This document shows, piece by piece, positions 25,418-33,361 of a stretch of 64,000 nt of DNA. The notes beneath the pieces are model-generated. The model worked only from the letters and a program-made list of their open reading frames with translations. It had not been told where the DNA came from and did no database searches. Every line of letters starts with the position of its first letter. Position 1 is the first letter of the stretch. The DNA is from Hyphomonadaceae bacterium. GTDB taxonomy: Bacteria > Pseudomonadota > Alphaproteobacteria > Caulobacterales > Aquidulcibacteraceae. The translations under genes and the position numbers were made by a program. Location of the stretch: NCBI GenBank assembly GCA_021731815.1, contig JAKFWO010000023.1, forward strand, positions 1 to 64,000, in the 5' to 3' direction.

Positions 25418-27339
25418 CCGCGTGCCTTTCGTGGCTGACGCAGCCGGCCCGGGGAACCAATGGGCAACGTACCCGATTTGCGCCCCGCGGTTTCGGCAAA
25501 CAATTCGGCGAGCTTGTCCGTCATCGCCCCGGCCAATTGTTCGACATCATGGAGCGTGACCGCGCGCCGGTAATGTCGGGTGACATCATGGCCAATGCCG
25601 ATGGCCAGCAATTCCACATCCGAGCGGGTCTCGATCAGGCTGATCACCTCGCGCAAATGCCGGTCGAGATAGGATCCCTGATTGACCGACAATGTACAAT
25701 CATCAACCGGTGCCCCATCCGAGATCACCATCAGGATGCGGCGCTGTTCGGGGCGCGCGAGCAATCGCTCATGCGCCCATAACAATGCTTCTCCGTCGAT
25801 ATTCTCCTTGAGCAAGCCCTCGCGCATCATCAGGCCGAGATTGCGCCGCGCCCGCCGCCACGGCGAATCCGCGGCCTTGTAGATGATATGGCGCAGATCA
25901 TTGAGCCGACCCGGAAAGACCGGCTTTCCGGCTGCGATCCAGTCCTCCCGGGATTTGCCGCCTTTCCACTGGCGCGTGGTGAAGCCGAGGATCTCGACCT
26001 TGACCCCGCAGCGTTCCAGCGTGCGCGCGAGAATATCGGCGCAGACCGCGGTGATCATGATCGGGCGTCCGCGCATCGAGCCGGAATTGTCAAGCAACAG
26101 ACTGACCACCGTGTCGCGGAATGGGGTCTCGTTTTCCATCTTGAAGGACAGAGGATGTGCGGGATCGGTGACCACGCGGGTCAGGCGGGCGGTGTCGAGC
26201 ACCCCTTCCTCGAGATCGAAGGACCAGGACCGGTTCTGCTGGGCCAGCAATTTGCGCTGGAGCCGGTTGGCCAGCCGCCCGACGATCCCCTGTAAATTCT
26301 TGAGCTGGATTTCGAGATAGCCGCGCAGACGGTCGAGCTCGTCGGTATCGCACAGGGCTTCCGCCCCGATGATTTCGTCATGTTTGCGGGTAAACACGCG
26401 ATAGTTCCGCAGCGGATCATCACGTTCGGGGCGAAAATTGGGCGGCGCGGGGGTTTCTGCCTCGTCGCTGTCGCTGGGCTGGTCTTCCGAATCCTCGGTC
26501 GCATCGGCGGACACGGCAGTGGCTTCGGATTCCGGAGCATCGCCCTCGCGGGTCTCGCCGGGACTGGAACCGGTTTCGCCCTGCGATTGTTCGGTTTCGG
26601 ACTGATCGGCGCTTTCGCCCGCGCCGGCTTCGCTGCCCTCCTCGTCGGGTTCAGAGCCATCATCATCGCCCCGATCGGCGCTCTCGCCCAGAAAGCCCAG
26701 TTCCTGAAGGACCTTGAGGCTCGCATCCGAAAAATTCCGCTGCTGGCCGGCCGCGCCCTCAAGCGCGTCGAGAAAGCGTGACAATTTTTCGGGGGCGGCC
26801 AGTTGGTGGCCATCGACGACCATCCGTGCTGCCTCGGGCAAGGCGCGGCGGGAAATGCGCTCGCGGAGCAGCAGCGCCAGCGTCTCGGCGACCATGACTG
26901 CCCCGTCCCCGGACGCGCCGGATTCGAGCCTTGCCGTCAACCTCGCATTGAGATTCTCGGCGACACCCGCGAAATTGCGCGCACCAAGCCCTTCGATCCG
27001 TGCTTCCTCCAGCGCCTCGAAGATCAGCCGGGCGTCGGGATCCGCTGGTGCACGGGACGCCAAAATGCGTGGATCATGCAAGGCCAGCCGGAGTGCTGCC
27101 GCATCCGCCGCGCCACGAAAACAGGCGAGCCCGGCTTTCCCCGGGTCGCGGGGAACCGGCGGCATGGCAACGACCTCTTCCGCCGCATTGCTTCCGGCAC
27201 CCTTGGCTGCGGACGAACTGGAACCCGTGCCCCCGGGGCCAAAAGCGATTTCTGTCTTTCTGCGCCCGGATAACGCGCGCAGGGTCGCGGCCGTTACCGT
27301 TCGGAGTTTTTCGTGGGGACTTGCGCGGGGACTGGACAT
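25414..27339 (-). CDS. cobT: cobaltochelatase subunit CobT
   Basis: 641 residues from ATG 27339, the usual length. It has an N-terminal helical domain, a long acidic low-complexity middle ([19 protein letters not shown] and following, residues about 220-300), and a C-terminal VWA domain with the MIDAS motif [12 protein letters not shown] and [11 protein letters not shown]. CobT partners CobS as the chaperone-like motor of the cobalt chelatase. cobS is 17 kb upstream in window order on the same strand, and cobN is absent here. The 3' end overlaps the phytase-like gene. Confidence 0.94.
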   Translation of the reverse strand: MSSPRASPHEKLRTVTAATLRALSGRRKTEIAFGPGGTGSSSSAAKGAGSNAAEEVVAMPPVPRDPGKAGLACFRGAADAAALRLALHDPRILASRAPADPDARLIFEALEEARIEGLGARNFAGVAENLNARLTARLESGASGDGAVMVAETLALLLRERISRRALPEAARMVVDGHQLAAPEKLSRFLDALEGAAGQQRNFSDASLKVLQELGFLGESADRGDDDGSEPDEEGSEAGAGESADQSETEQSQGETGSSPGETREGDAPESEATAVSADATEDSEDQPSDSDEAETPAPPNFRPERDDPLRNYRVFTRKHDEIIGAEALCDTDELDRLRGYLEIQLKNLQGIVGRLANRLQRKLLAQQNRSWSFDLEEGVLDTARLTRVVTDPAHPLSFKMENETPFRDTVVSLLLDNSGSMRGRPIMITAVCADILARTLERCGVKVEILGFTTRQWKGGKSREDWIAAGKPVFPGRLNDLRHIIYKAADSPWRRARRNLGLMMREGLLKENIDGEALLWAHERLLARPEQRRILMVISDGAPVDDCTLSVNQGSYLDRHLREVISLIETRSDVELLAIGIGHDVTRHYRRAVTLHDVEQLAGAMTDKLAELFAETAGRKSGTLPIGSPGRLRQPRKARG

Positions 27340-27847
27340 GGCAAAGGCTTGGCTGGAGCATTTTCAAGAAAATTCGAGCCGGTTTTCCGAATGCGACCGT
27401 GGGGAAGAGGCTCATCCCCTGATCAGTCAAATGAGTGCACGGGATGAATAGGTCGCGACACGAGCCCCCGTCCGGTACGTGTCATCCCGACCCGGGTAAC
27501 AGCAAGGGATGGTTTTCATCGTGGAGCGATAGAGCCTTTGCACGGGTCGTCAAGGATGTGTTCGCCTTGCAGGCTGTCGAAAAGGGAGAACCGCCATCGC
27601 TGGTGCTTTTCTGGCATCCTGCCGACAGCTCCGACGTTCTGGCGGAGGAATTTCTCGTCATCAACGGATTTTGCTGTGCCGGCCCCCAATATTCCACGGC
27701 CGGGTTTGCCGGTCACTGGCAAGATGCGCGGCGATCAAGTGCCGGCCACGCTTTCAGTGGCGAATCCACGGAAATGGTTTCAGTGACTGGTGCAGAAATG
27801 CGCTTATGGTCACCGCACTCGCCTGGCCGGCGTCCGAATTCGCGCGA
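27340..27847. other. 500-bp gap between cobT and pleD
   Basis: Apart from the half repeat at 27353-27398 I see no supported gene. A 175-codon frame at 27435-27962 and a 68-codon minus-strand frame have no recognisable features and run into pleD or lack start signals. The promoter of cobT should lie at the left end. Confidence 0.45.
27353..27398 (-). repeat. half copy of palindromic repeat family 1 (copy D)
   Basis: GGAGCATTTTCAAGAAAATT followed by CGAGCCGGTTTTCCGAATGC matches the second half of copies B and C in reverse orientation. It lies just upstream of cobT. Confidence 0.65.
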
Positions 27848-29314
27848 TCAGGCTGAAAGGGATTGCGCTCCGCCCGGTGTCAATTCCTCCGCCAGTCCCG
27901 CTGCCAGTTCCGCTGCGAGCCCGGCGAGGAAGGGTGCAGGCGGGGCCGCGGGGGCTTCATAGACCATGACGCAATTGCGGCCCCTGGCTTTCGCCTGGTA
28001 CAAGGCCAGATCCGCGCGCTTGAGCAAATCCTGCTCGGTCTCCTCGCCCGGGAGATTGACGCTCACCCCGATGCTGACGGTCGCCATGAAGCGCGTGCCC
28101 CCGCGGGGGAGGATGATCGGCGTCTCGGCAAAGATCCGGCGCAATCGCCCCGCGATTTCACTGGCTTCGGCGAGGCCCGTATGGGGCATCAGCAGCACGA
28201 ATTCCTCGCCCCCGATGCGGGCCAACAAATCGCTCGGCCGGATATTGCCTGCCATGGTCCGCGCAAAGACCTGCAGCACCAGATCGCCGATATCATGGCC
28301 AAAGCGGTCATTGATGCTCTTGAAATGGTCGAGGTCGAACAGAGCAAGGGCATGGGTCTCGCCGCCCATTACGGCCCGTTGCAGGAACGAGCGCACGCGG
28401 TTGATCATGTAGCGACGGTTGTGAAGCCCGGTGAGCTGGTCGGTCACGGCAAGCTCGAAGCCCTGGTCGAGCCGGGCGCGCAAGGCACTCAGAAATCGCT
28501 TGCGCTTGACCAGCGTTCGCACGCGCGCCGCCAGTTCCTCGAGATCCACCGGGCGAGTGATGATGTCGGAGGCCCCGAGATCGAGTGCCCGGCGGGCGCG
28601 ATCGGTGTCGCCTTCGTCGGTAATCACCAGAATAGGCAGGAATTTGGAATTGTCCTTCCCGCGCAAGGACGCAATGAGCTTGAGCGGGTCGAGCATCCGC
28701 ATGCTGAGCGAGACAATGACGATTTCGAGCGAGGCACCCGCCGCCGATCCCAGATTTTCGACCTCCGACAGCGAAAAGGGCAGATGCTCCGCCGCAAGCG
28801 CCCGGCTGATCCGGTCACAATTTCGGTCATGGTCGTCGACGATCAGCACCCGCGCGCCAGTCCCTGAATCGCGGGAAGCGGGGGCCTCGAAAATTCCCCA
28901 GGCGCGGCCCTGGGCCTCGCGCTGCAGCAATTCGTCGACCAGCAATTTGTGCCGTGTCAGGCTACGCAGCCGCGCAAAGAGCTGATGGTCATCCACCGGC
29001 TTGGTCAGGAAATCATCCGCCCCGACCTCAAGCCCGCGCAGGCGGTTTTCGCGCTCGGTCAGCGCTGTTACCATGATCACCGGAATATGGCGGGTGAGGG
29101 GGTCTTCCTTGAGGCGGCGGCAGGTCTCGAAGCCGTCGAGCCCCGGCATCATGGCATCGAGCAGGATGACATCGGGCTGTTCGCTGCGCGCACGGGCCAG
29201 ACCCGAAAGCCCGTCAAAAGCGGTCAGGACGATATAATATTCATGCGCGAGCTTGGCCTCGAGCAGCCGCACATTCACGTCGATATCATCCACGATCAGA
29301 ACGCGCGCGCTCAT
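27848..29314 (-). CDS. pleD: PleD-type diguanylate cyclase response regulator
   Basis: 488 residues from ATG 29314. Domain order is receiver (VLIVDDIDVNVRLLEAKLA, phospho-Asp in ILLDAMMPGLDG), a second degenerate receiver (VLIVDDHDRNCDRI, lacking a clear phospho-Asp), then GGDEF with ALFDLDHFKSINDRFGHD and the active loop ARIGGEEFVLL. RPSD, five residues before the loop, is an intact inhibitory I-site (RxxD). It makes cyclic di-GMP and controls the swarmer-to-stalk type transition in Caulobacter. It follows divK by 52 bp in the same direction, the classic divK-pleD operon. Confidence 0.95.
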   Translation of the reverse strand: MSARVLIVDDIDVNVRLLEAKLAHEYYIVLTAFDGLSGLARARSEQPDVILLDAMMPGLDGFETCRRLKEDPLTRHIPVIMVTALTERENRLRGLEVGADDFLTKPVDDHQLFARLRSLTRHKLLVDELLQREAQGRAWGIFEAPASRDSGTGARVLIVDDHDRNCDRISRALAAEHLPFSLSEVENLGSAAGASLEIVIVSLSMRMLDPLKLIASLRGKDNSKFLPILVITDEGDTDRARRALDLGASDIITRPVDLEELAARVRTLVKRKRFLSALRARLDQGFELAVTDQLTGLHNRRYMINRVRSFLQRAVMGGETHALALFDLDHFKSINDRFGHDIGDLVLQVFARTMAGNIRPSDLLARIGGEEFVLLMPHTGLAEASEIAGRLRRIFAETPIILPRGGTRFMATVSIGVSVNLPGEETEQDLLKRADLALYQAKARGRNCVMVYEAPAAPPAPFLAGLAAELAAGLAEELTPGGAQSLSA

Positions 29315-29366
29315 GGCCAAAGCCCCTGCGGGCGATGATCTGGTAGCCGGAAACCCCGATGATGAA

Positions 29367-29777
29367 TCATCCGATGAATTTTCGCACCGTTGCCATAAAG
29401 CTTGAGACCGAAATCGGTTTCGAGAGATAGCCTTCCGCCCCGGCTTCCATGATGCGCCGCTCGTCGCCCTTCATGGCGAAAGCGGTGACAGCAAGCACCG
29501 GGATGCCGGCAAGTTCGGGATCGCGCTTGAGTTCGCGGGTGATATCGATGCCCGAAGCATCGGCAAGCTGGATATCCATGATGATGAGGCTTGGCTTGTG
29601 CGCGCGCGCCAGACGGATGGCCTCTGGCCCCGAGCCGGTCTGCAGGGATTCGATTCCAAAGGCTTCGAGCACGTCGCAAAACAGGCGCATATTGAGATCG
29701 TTGTCCTCAACGATCAGCACGCGCGACGCGGTCTGGTTCCCGGTATTTTCTTTCTGTTGTTTCACGCCTTCGTTCAT
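29367..29777 (-). CDS. divK: single-domain response regulator DivK
   Basis: 136 residues from ATG 29777. A short Gln/Asn-rich N-terminus precedes one receiver domain: VLIVEDNDLNMRLFCDVLEA, phospho-Asp in LIIMDIQLADASGID, VLAVTAFAMKGDERRIMEAG and YLSKPISVSSF with the conserved Lys. DivK is the diffusible regulator between histidine kinases (PleC/DivJ) and DivL in alphaproteobacterial cell-cycle control. It heads the divK-pleD operon. Repeat copy C lies about 90 bp upstream. Confidence 0.94.
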   Translation of the reverse strand: MNEGVKQQKENTGNQTASRVLIVEDNDLNMRLFCDVLEAFGIESLQTGSGPEAIRLARAHKPSLIIMDIQLADASGIDITRELKRDPELAGIPVLAVTAFAMKGDERRIMEAGAEGYLSKPISVSSFMATVRKFIG

Positions 29778-29862
29778 CCCGGTTTGGCTGGCTGCGCCTG
29801 GCTGGTTTGGCTTGCGACGGGCCAGGAGTTTCGCTGGTGGATCCCCGGTTGGCGTCCGGGGT

Positions 29863-29976
29863 CTGGAGCGCGTTCAGAAAAAATGCAGTCCGGTTTTCGT
29901 CAGAACGCGCTCCAAATTGTTCAGTCAGGGTATTTACGGAGAAACCCGGCTCGAATTTTTCTGGAAATGCTCTGGA
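29863..29976 (+). repeat. bipartite palindromic repeat family 1, copy C
   Basis: The first palindrome is GGAGCGCGTTCAGAAAAAA, then GTCCGGTTTTCGT, then GAACGCGCTCC (29864-29912), nearly symmetrical. AAATTGTTCAGTC leads to a second palindrome ending CTGGAAATGCTCTGG. The layout equals copies A and B. It lies upstream of divK, in the 315-bp gap before the DUF3885-like gene. Confidence 0.8.
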
Positions 29977-30092
29977 GACCCGGCCTCGGTGTGGATCTGA
30001 CGAATCGGCTTGATCTCCCCTGGATGCTCTTAGACGCCCAAATCTGTTAATGTTTCTTTGTAATTTACCAGGCAATTGCAAGCCAATTCTGA

Positions 30093-30770
30093 TTATGTAA
30101 GAGAATCAGTGACTTGACTGCTGTCTCGTTCGAAAGCCGCGCGCATTCGCGGGCGGTCGAAATCCAGCAACCATGTCGCGAATTGCCGATACAGCGGCGC
30201 AATCGATTCGCGGTCCAGCGCGTGAATGTCCATGCCCCGGTCGTCATAGATATGCGCCATCACACCGCGGTCGAAATCGACGAGCCATGACAGCACCGGT
30301 GCCTTGGGGGTGAGGGGCATTTCGTAGACAATGGCGTTCCATACAAGGGTGTCCCGGCTGACATGATCTGCGAGATCCATCGCGTGCCAGTCGAGAACCG
30401 GTGCGTCGTCATCGTTCGGGATCAGAGGGGCAGTCCACTGACCCGAGGGCGGAGGAGGCCGGAAGCCCATGGCTTCCAGCACTGCCATGGCATTTTCCGC
30501 CGGCGCAAACAGATCATCGGCCGAACATCGCGCTGCGGCGAGGATGGCAATGACTGAATCCGATTGTGCAAACAGGGCGTCGCAGAGGGTCTTTGCCCGA
30601 TGGAAGGCCTGAAGAAAGCGCGGCACGGGCTGGTCGCGATTGCCCAGGACCTCACCTCCCAATTCAAACCGAAGCCAGAAGGGGCTGTTCTGAAAAGCCT
30701 GGTCCCAGTGCTGGTCCAGAATCACGGGGCGTGGCACCGTTTGCCGGCGCTCATGCGCTTCCTCGCCCAA
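30093..30770 (-). CDS. DUF3885-like protein
   Basis: 225 residues from TTG 30770, placed seven bases after AGGAG. Central and C-terminal parts are conserved-looking: GVMAHIYDDRGMDIHALDRE, then IAPLYRQFATWLLDFDRPRM. The Y-D-D-R-G-M-D and W-L-L-D-x-D-R pattern is what I recall for DUF3885, a family of unknown function often found in polymorphic-toxin immunity contexts. No toxin gene is adjacent, and the next gene on the strand is hspQ. No signal peptide; a cytoplasmic location is likely. Confidence 0.6.
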   Translation of the reverse strand: MGEEAHERRQTVPRPVILDQHWDQAFQNSPFWLRFELGGEVLGNRDQPVPRFLQAFHRAKTLCDALFAQSDSVIAILAAARCSADDLFAPAENAMAVLEAMGFRPPPPSGQWTAPLIPNDDDAPVLDWHAMDLADHVSRDTLVWNAIVYEMPLTPKAPVLSWLVDFDRGVMAHIYDDRGMDIHALDRESIAPLYRQFATWLLDFDRPRMRAAFERDSSQVTDSLT

Positions 30771-30829
30771 TGATCATCTCCTGATTTACCCTTGGGATCG
30801 GTGCTGAATCCGACGGACGGATGGCCTGT

Positions 30830-31159
30830 CTAATTGGTGGGACCACTGCGTTGCCGGTAGCGGTTCCCGGAATAGTCCTCGAACATCTGGCCAATCTGTG
30901 GATGGTCGACCGGGGCTCCCGATTCGTCGTGCAACAGATTTTGTTCCGATACATAGGCCACATAATGGCCGGATTCATTTTCGGCCAGCAAATGATAGAA
31001 TGGTTGATCCTTGTGGGGGCGAATGTCTTCGGGAATTGAATTCCACCATTCCTCGGTATTGGCAAATACAGGATCGACATCGAATACGACACCCCGAAAC
31101 GGGAAGATCCGGTGCTTTACAACTTCGCCAATTCCGAATTTCGCGCTGCGCATCGACAT
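30830..31159 (-). CDS. hspQ: heat shock protein HspQ (YccV-like)
   Basis: 109 residues from ATG 31159. Matches the HspQ/hemimethylated-DNA-binding YccV fold: KFGIGEVVKHRIFPFRGVVF, DVDPVFANTEEWWNSIPEDI, DQPFYHLLAENE, YVAYVSEQNLLHDESG and a tail IGQMFEDYSG. HspQ is a small specificity factor that helps Lon degrade selected substrates and modulates DnaA stability in E. coli. It lies 59 bp upstream of the DUF3885-like gene on the same strand. Confidence 0.92.
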   Translation of the reverse strand: MSMRSAKFGIGEVVKHRIFPFRGVVFDVDPVFANTEEWWNSIPEDIRPHKDQPFYHLLAENESGHYVAYVSEQNLLHDESGAPVDHPQIGQMFEDYSGNRYRQRSGPTN

Positions 31160-31476
31160 CACGAATGCTCCTTTCTTGCCCCCCGTGGCTGTTTCCGATA
31201 GTTCCTGTTCTCTCTCCGGCCCGACCGCCAACAGGCACGAAAATACAGGTGCCGGACCGGGGCAGTGGGGAATTCTCCGCCAGAGCCATGAACCATGCCA
31301 TGAACCATGCCATGAACAGGCCATGATCATACCATAATCGTTAGCGCGAGCTGAAGCCGATGCGAAGCGGGCAATTGCACGCGCAGGGGCTGCAAGGAAG
31401 AATATCCGGACCACGGGACTTTGCTTTCGATCCATGGATCCCATGTGATCGGAAAAATTCTGGCACCGGGGAACGC
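31160..31476. other. divergent region between hspQ and ppx
   Basis: About 317 bp with no supported gene. It contains a 12-bp tandem repeat (ATGAACCATGCC, twice, plus a partial third) at 31288-31322, and should hold promoters for both flanking genes. Confidence 0.5.
31288..31322 (+). repeat. 12-bp tandem repeat
   Basis: ATGAACCATGCC occurs at 31288-31299 and 31300-31311 and a partial copy ATGAACAGGCC at 31312-31322, in the hspQ-ppx intergenic region. Confidence 0.85.
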
Positions 31477-32529
31477 ATGACATGCGCAGACGAGGAAGCA
31501 ATGCGGAATTCATCACTGCGACCCGAATATCGGAAATCCATGCGCGACCTCGATTCCGGAGGGCCGTTGTTTGCGGCGCTCGATCTGGGAACCAATAATT
31601 GTCGCCTGCTGATTGCCGAAGCCGATCCCCATGGCGGTTTCGTGGTGGCCGGTTCCTTTTCCCGGATCGTGCGGCTCGGAGAAGAACTCGCGCAAACCGG
31701 CCAGCTTTCGCAAGCGGCAATGATGCGCGCTTTGGCCGCGCTGGCCGTGTGCGCGGAGCGGATCGCGGCCTTTCCGTCAGTCATAGGGACCTATATCGCC
31801 ACCGAGGCCTGCCGGCGCGCCGAAAATGGTGCTGCTTTTCTGACCGGGGTGCGGGAACAGACCGGGCTTGCCTTGTCGATCGTCACGCCGGCCGAGGAAG
31901 CGGCTCTGGCGGCGGCGGCCTGTGCAGATCTCGTCGATGGGCAGGCAAATCTGGCTTTGGTGGTTGATATCGGGGGTGGATCGACCGAATTGTCGCTGAT
32001 CACGCGCCCGTCTGGCGGCGGGCCGCGCGATCATCGGCTGCTGGCATCACGTTCCTTTCAGCTCGGGGTCGTCGCACTCGCGGAGAGCTTTGGTCAATCG
32101 GCCTTTGAAGACATGCGCCGGCATGCACTGGGCCTGTTGTCGGAATGGGCGGAGGGGCTGGCGCTGGCGCCGCATTTTTCCCGGAACGAGGCGCATATCA
32201 TTGGAACTTCGGGCACGATGACCAGCCTTGCGGGTGTGCATCTGGGGCTTGCGCGCTATCGGCGCGACGCCGTGGACGGGCTGTGGCTGAGTGCTTCGGA
32301 AACGCGTCGCGCTGGCGATCGTCTCTGCGCCATGAACACCGGGGCGCGGGCGCAATTGCCCTCGATCGGCGTGGCGCGGGCTGATCTCATCGTGGCAGGC
32401 TATGCAATTTTCGCGGCGATCCTTGATTTGTGGCCGGCATCGAGACTGCGTGTTGCCGATCGCGGTTTGCGTGAGGGGCTGCTATTGTCCCTGATCCGCC
32501 GGCACGCGAGTACGGCGGCGGCCTCGTGA
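31477..32529 (+). CDS. exopolyphosphatase / GppA-family phosphatase
   Basis: 350 residues from ATG 31477; ATG 31501 behind GAGGAAG is a serious alternative. Ppx/GppA ASKHA-fold motifs: FAALDLGTNNCRLLIAEA, FSRIVRLGEELAQTG, YIATEACRRAENG, the phosphate loop ALVVDIGGGSTELSL and HIIGTSGTMTSLAGV. The family hydrolyses polyphosphate or pppGpp; which one is not settled by motif. The C-terminus is short (no HD domain), typical of alphaproteobacterial versions. It is followed after 25 bp by rlmE, a frequent pairing. Confidence 0.9.
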   Translation: MTCADEEAMRNSSLRPEYRKSMRDLDSGGPLFAALDLGTNNCRLLIAEADPHGGFVVAGSFSRIVRLGEELAQTGQLSQAAMMRALAALAVCAERIAAFPSVIGTYIATEACRRAENGAAFLTGVREQTGLALSIVTPAEEAALAAAACADLVDGQANLALVVDIGGGSTELSLITRPSGGGPRDHRLLASRSFQLGVVALAESFGQSAFEDMRRHALGLLSEWAEGLALAPHFSRNEAHIIGTSGTMTSLAGVHLGLARYRRDAVDGLWLSASETRRAGDRLCAMNTGARAQLPSIGVARADLIVAGYAIFAAILDLWPASRLRVADRGLREGLLLSLIRRHASTAAAS

Positions 32530-32554
32530 GCCCAAGCCACGCCGGAGCAGGATT

Positions 32555-33328
32555 TTGGACGGCCAGGAAGAAAAACGGCGCTGGAAGGGCCCGGCAAAAG
32601 GCGTAAAAGCCGGGAAACCTGGCCGGAGCGCCGGAACACATGGCGACGCTGCGACCGATTTCTCGATCGATGACGGGGCCCGCGGCATCGCGCCCGCCCT
32701 CGGGGCAGGCAAGCGCCTCAAGCCGTCCTCGCGGGCATGGATTGAACGGCAATTGGCCGATCCCTATGTGCAAAAGGCGCAGCGCGATGGCTATCGCTCT
32801 CGCGCGGCCTATAAATTTCTCGAAATGGACGAGGAATTCCGGCTCATCACGCCCGAAACGCGCCTGATCGACCTGGGTGCCGCCCCCGGCGGCTGGACCC
32901 AGGCCGCGATCCGGCGCGGGGCGCGCGAAGCCGCGGGTGTCGATCTCTTGCCGATGATTCCCATACCGGGTGCGGCGCTGTTTCTGGGCGACATGCTCGA
33001 TCCTGAAATCCAGGCGAAATTGCGGGAGGCCTTGTCGGGCCCTCCCAATCTCGTGGTATCAGACATGGCCCCCAACGCTACCGGCCATGCCCGCACCGAT
33101 CATTTACGGATCATCGCATTGCTGGAAATGGCGGTTGAATACGCCACGGCCGAATTGGCACCGGGCGGGTCCTTTGTCGGGAAAGTCCTGCAAGGCGGTG
33201 CAGAAGCGGGACTGCTGGCAGCGCTCAAGCGCGATTTCGTCGCCATCCGCCATTTCAAGCCCAAGGCCAGCCGATCCGAATCAGCCGAGCTTTATCTCGT
33301 CGCCCAGGGCTTTCGCGGACAAAGATGA
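32555..33328 (+). CDS. rlmE: 23S rRNA (uridine2552-2'-O)-methyltransferase RlmE
   Basis: 257 residues from TTG 32555, seven bases after GGAG. A basic Gly-rich extension (1-60) precedes the FtsJ fold: YVQKAQRDGYRSRAAYKFLE with catalytic Lys, the SAM loop LIDLGAAPGGWTQ, the catalytic Asp in VVSDMAPNATGH, Lys in FVGKVLQGG and Glu in SRSESAELYLV, completing the K-D-K-E tetrad. It methylates U2552 of 23S rRNA in late large-subunit assembly. Probably co-transcribed with ppx. Confidence 0.94.
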   Translation: MDGQEEKRRWKGPAKGVKAGKPGRSAGTHGDAATDFSIDDGARGIAPALGAGKRLKPSSRAWIERQLADPYVQKAQRDGYRSRAAYKFLEMDEEFRLITPETRLIDLGAAPGGWTQAAIRRGAREAAGVDLLPMIPIPGAALFLGDMLDPEIQAKLREALSGPPNLVVSDMAPNATGHARTDHLRIIALLEMAVEYATAELAPGGSFVGKVLQGGAEAGLLAALKRDFVAIRHFKPKASRSESAELYLVAQGFRGQR

Positions 33329-33361
33329 CCCCCCGCAGCCGATGACGGAAGGCTTCTCACG

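Noticed and set aside
27435-27962. A 175-codon ORF between cobT and pleD
   Set aside because: Runs into the 3' end of pleD on the other strand, has no family match and ends in Ser/Ala low complexity mirroring pleD.
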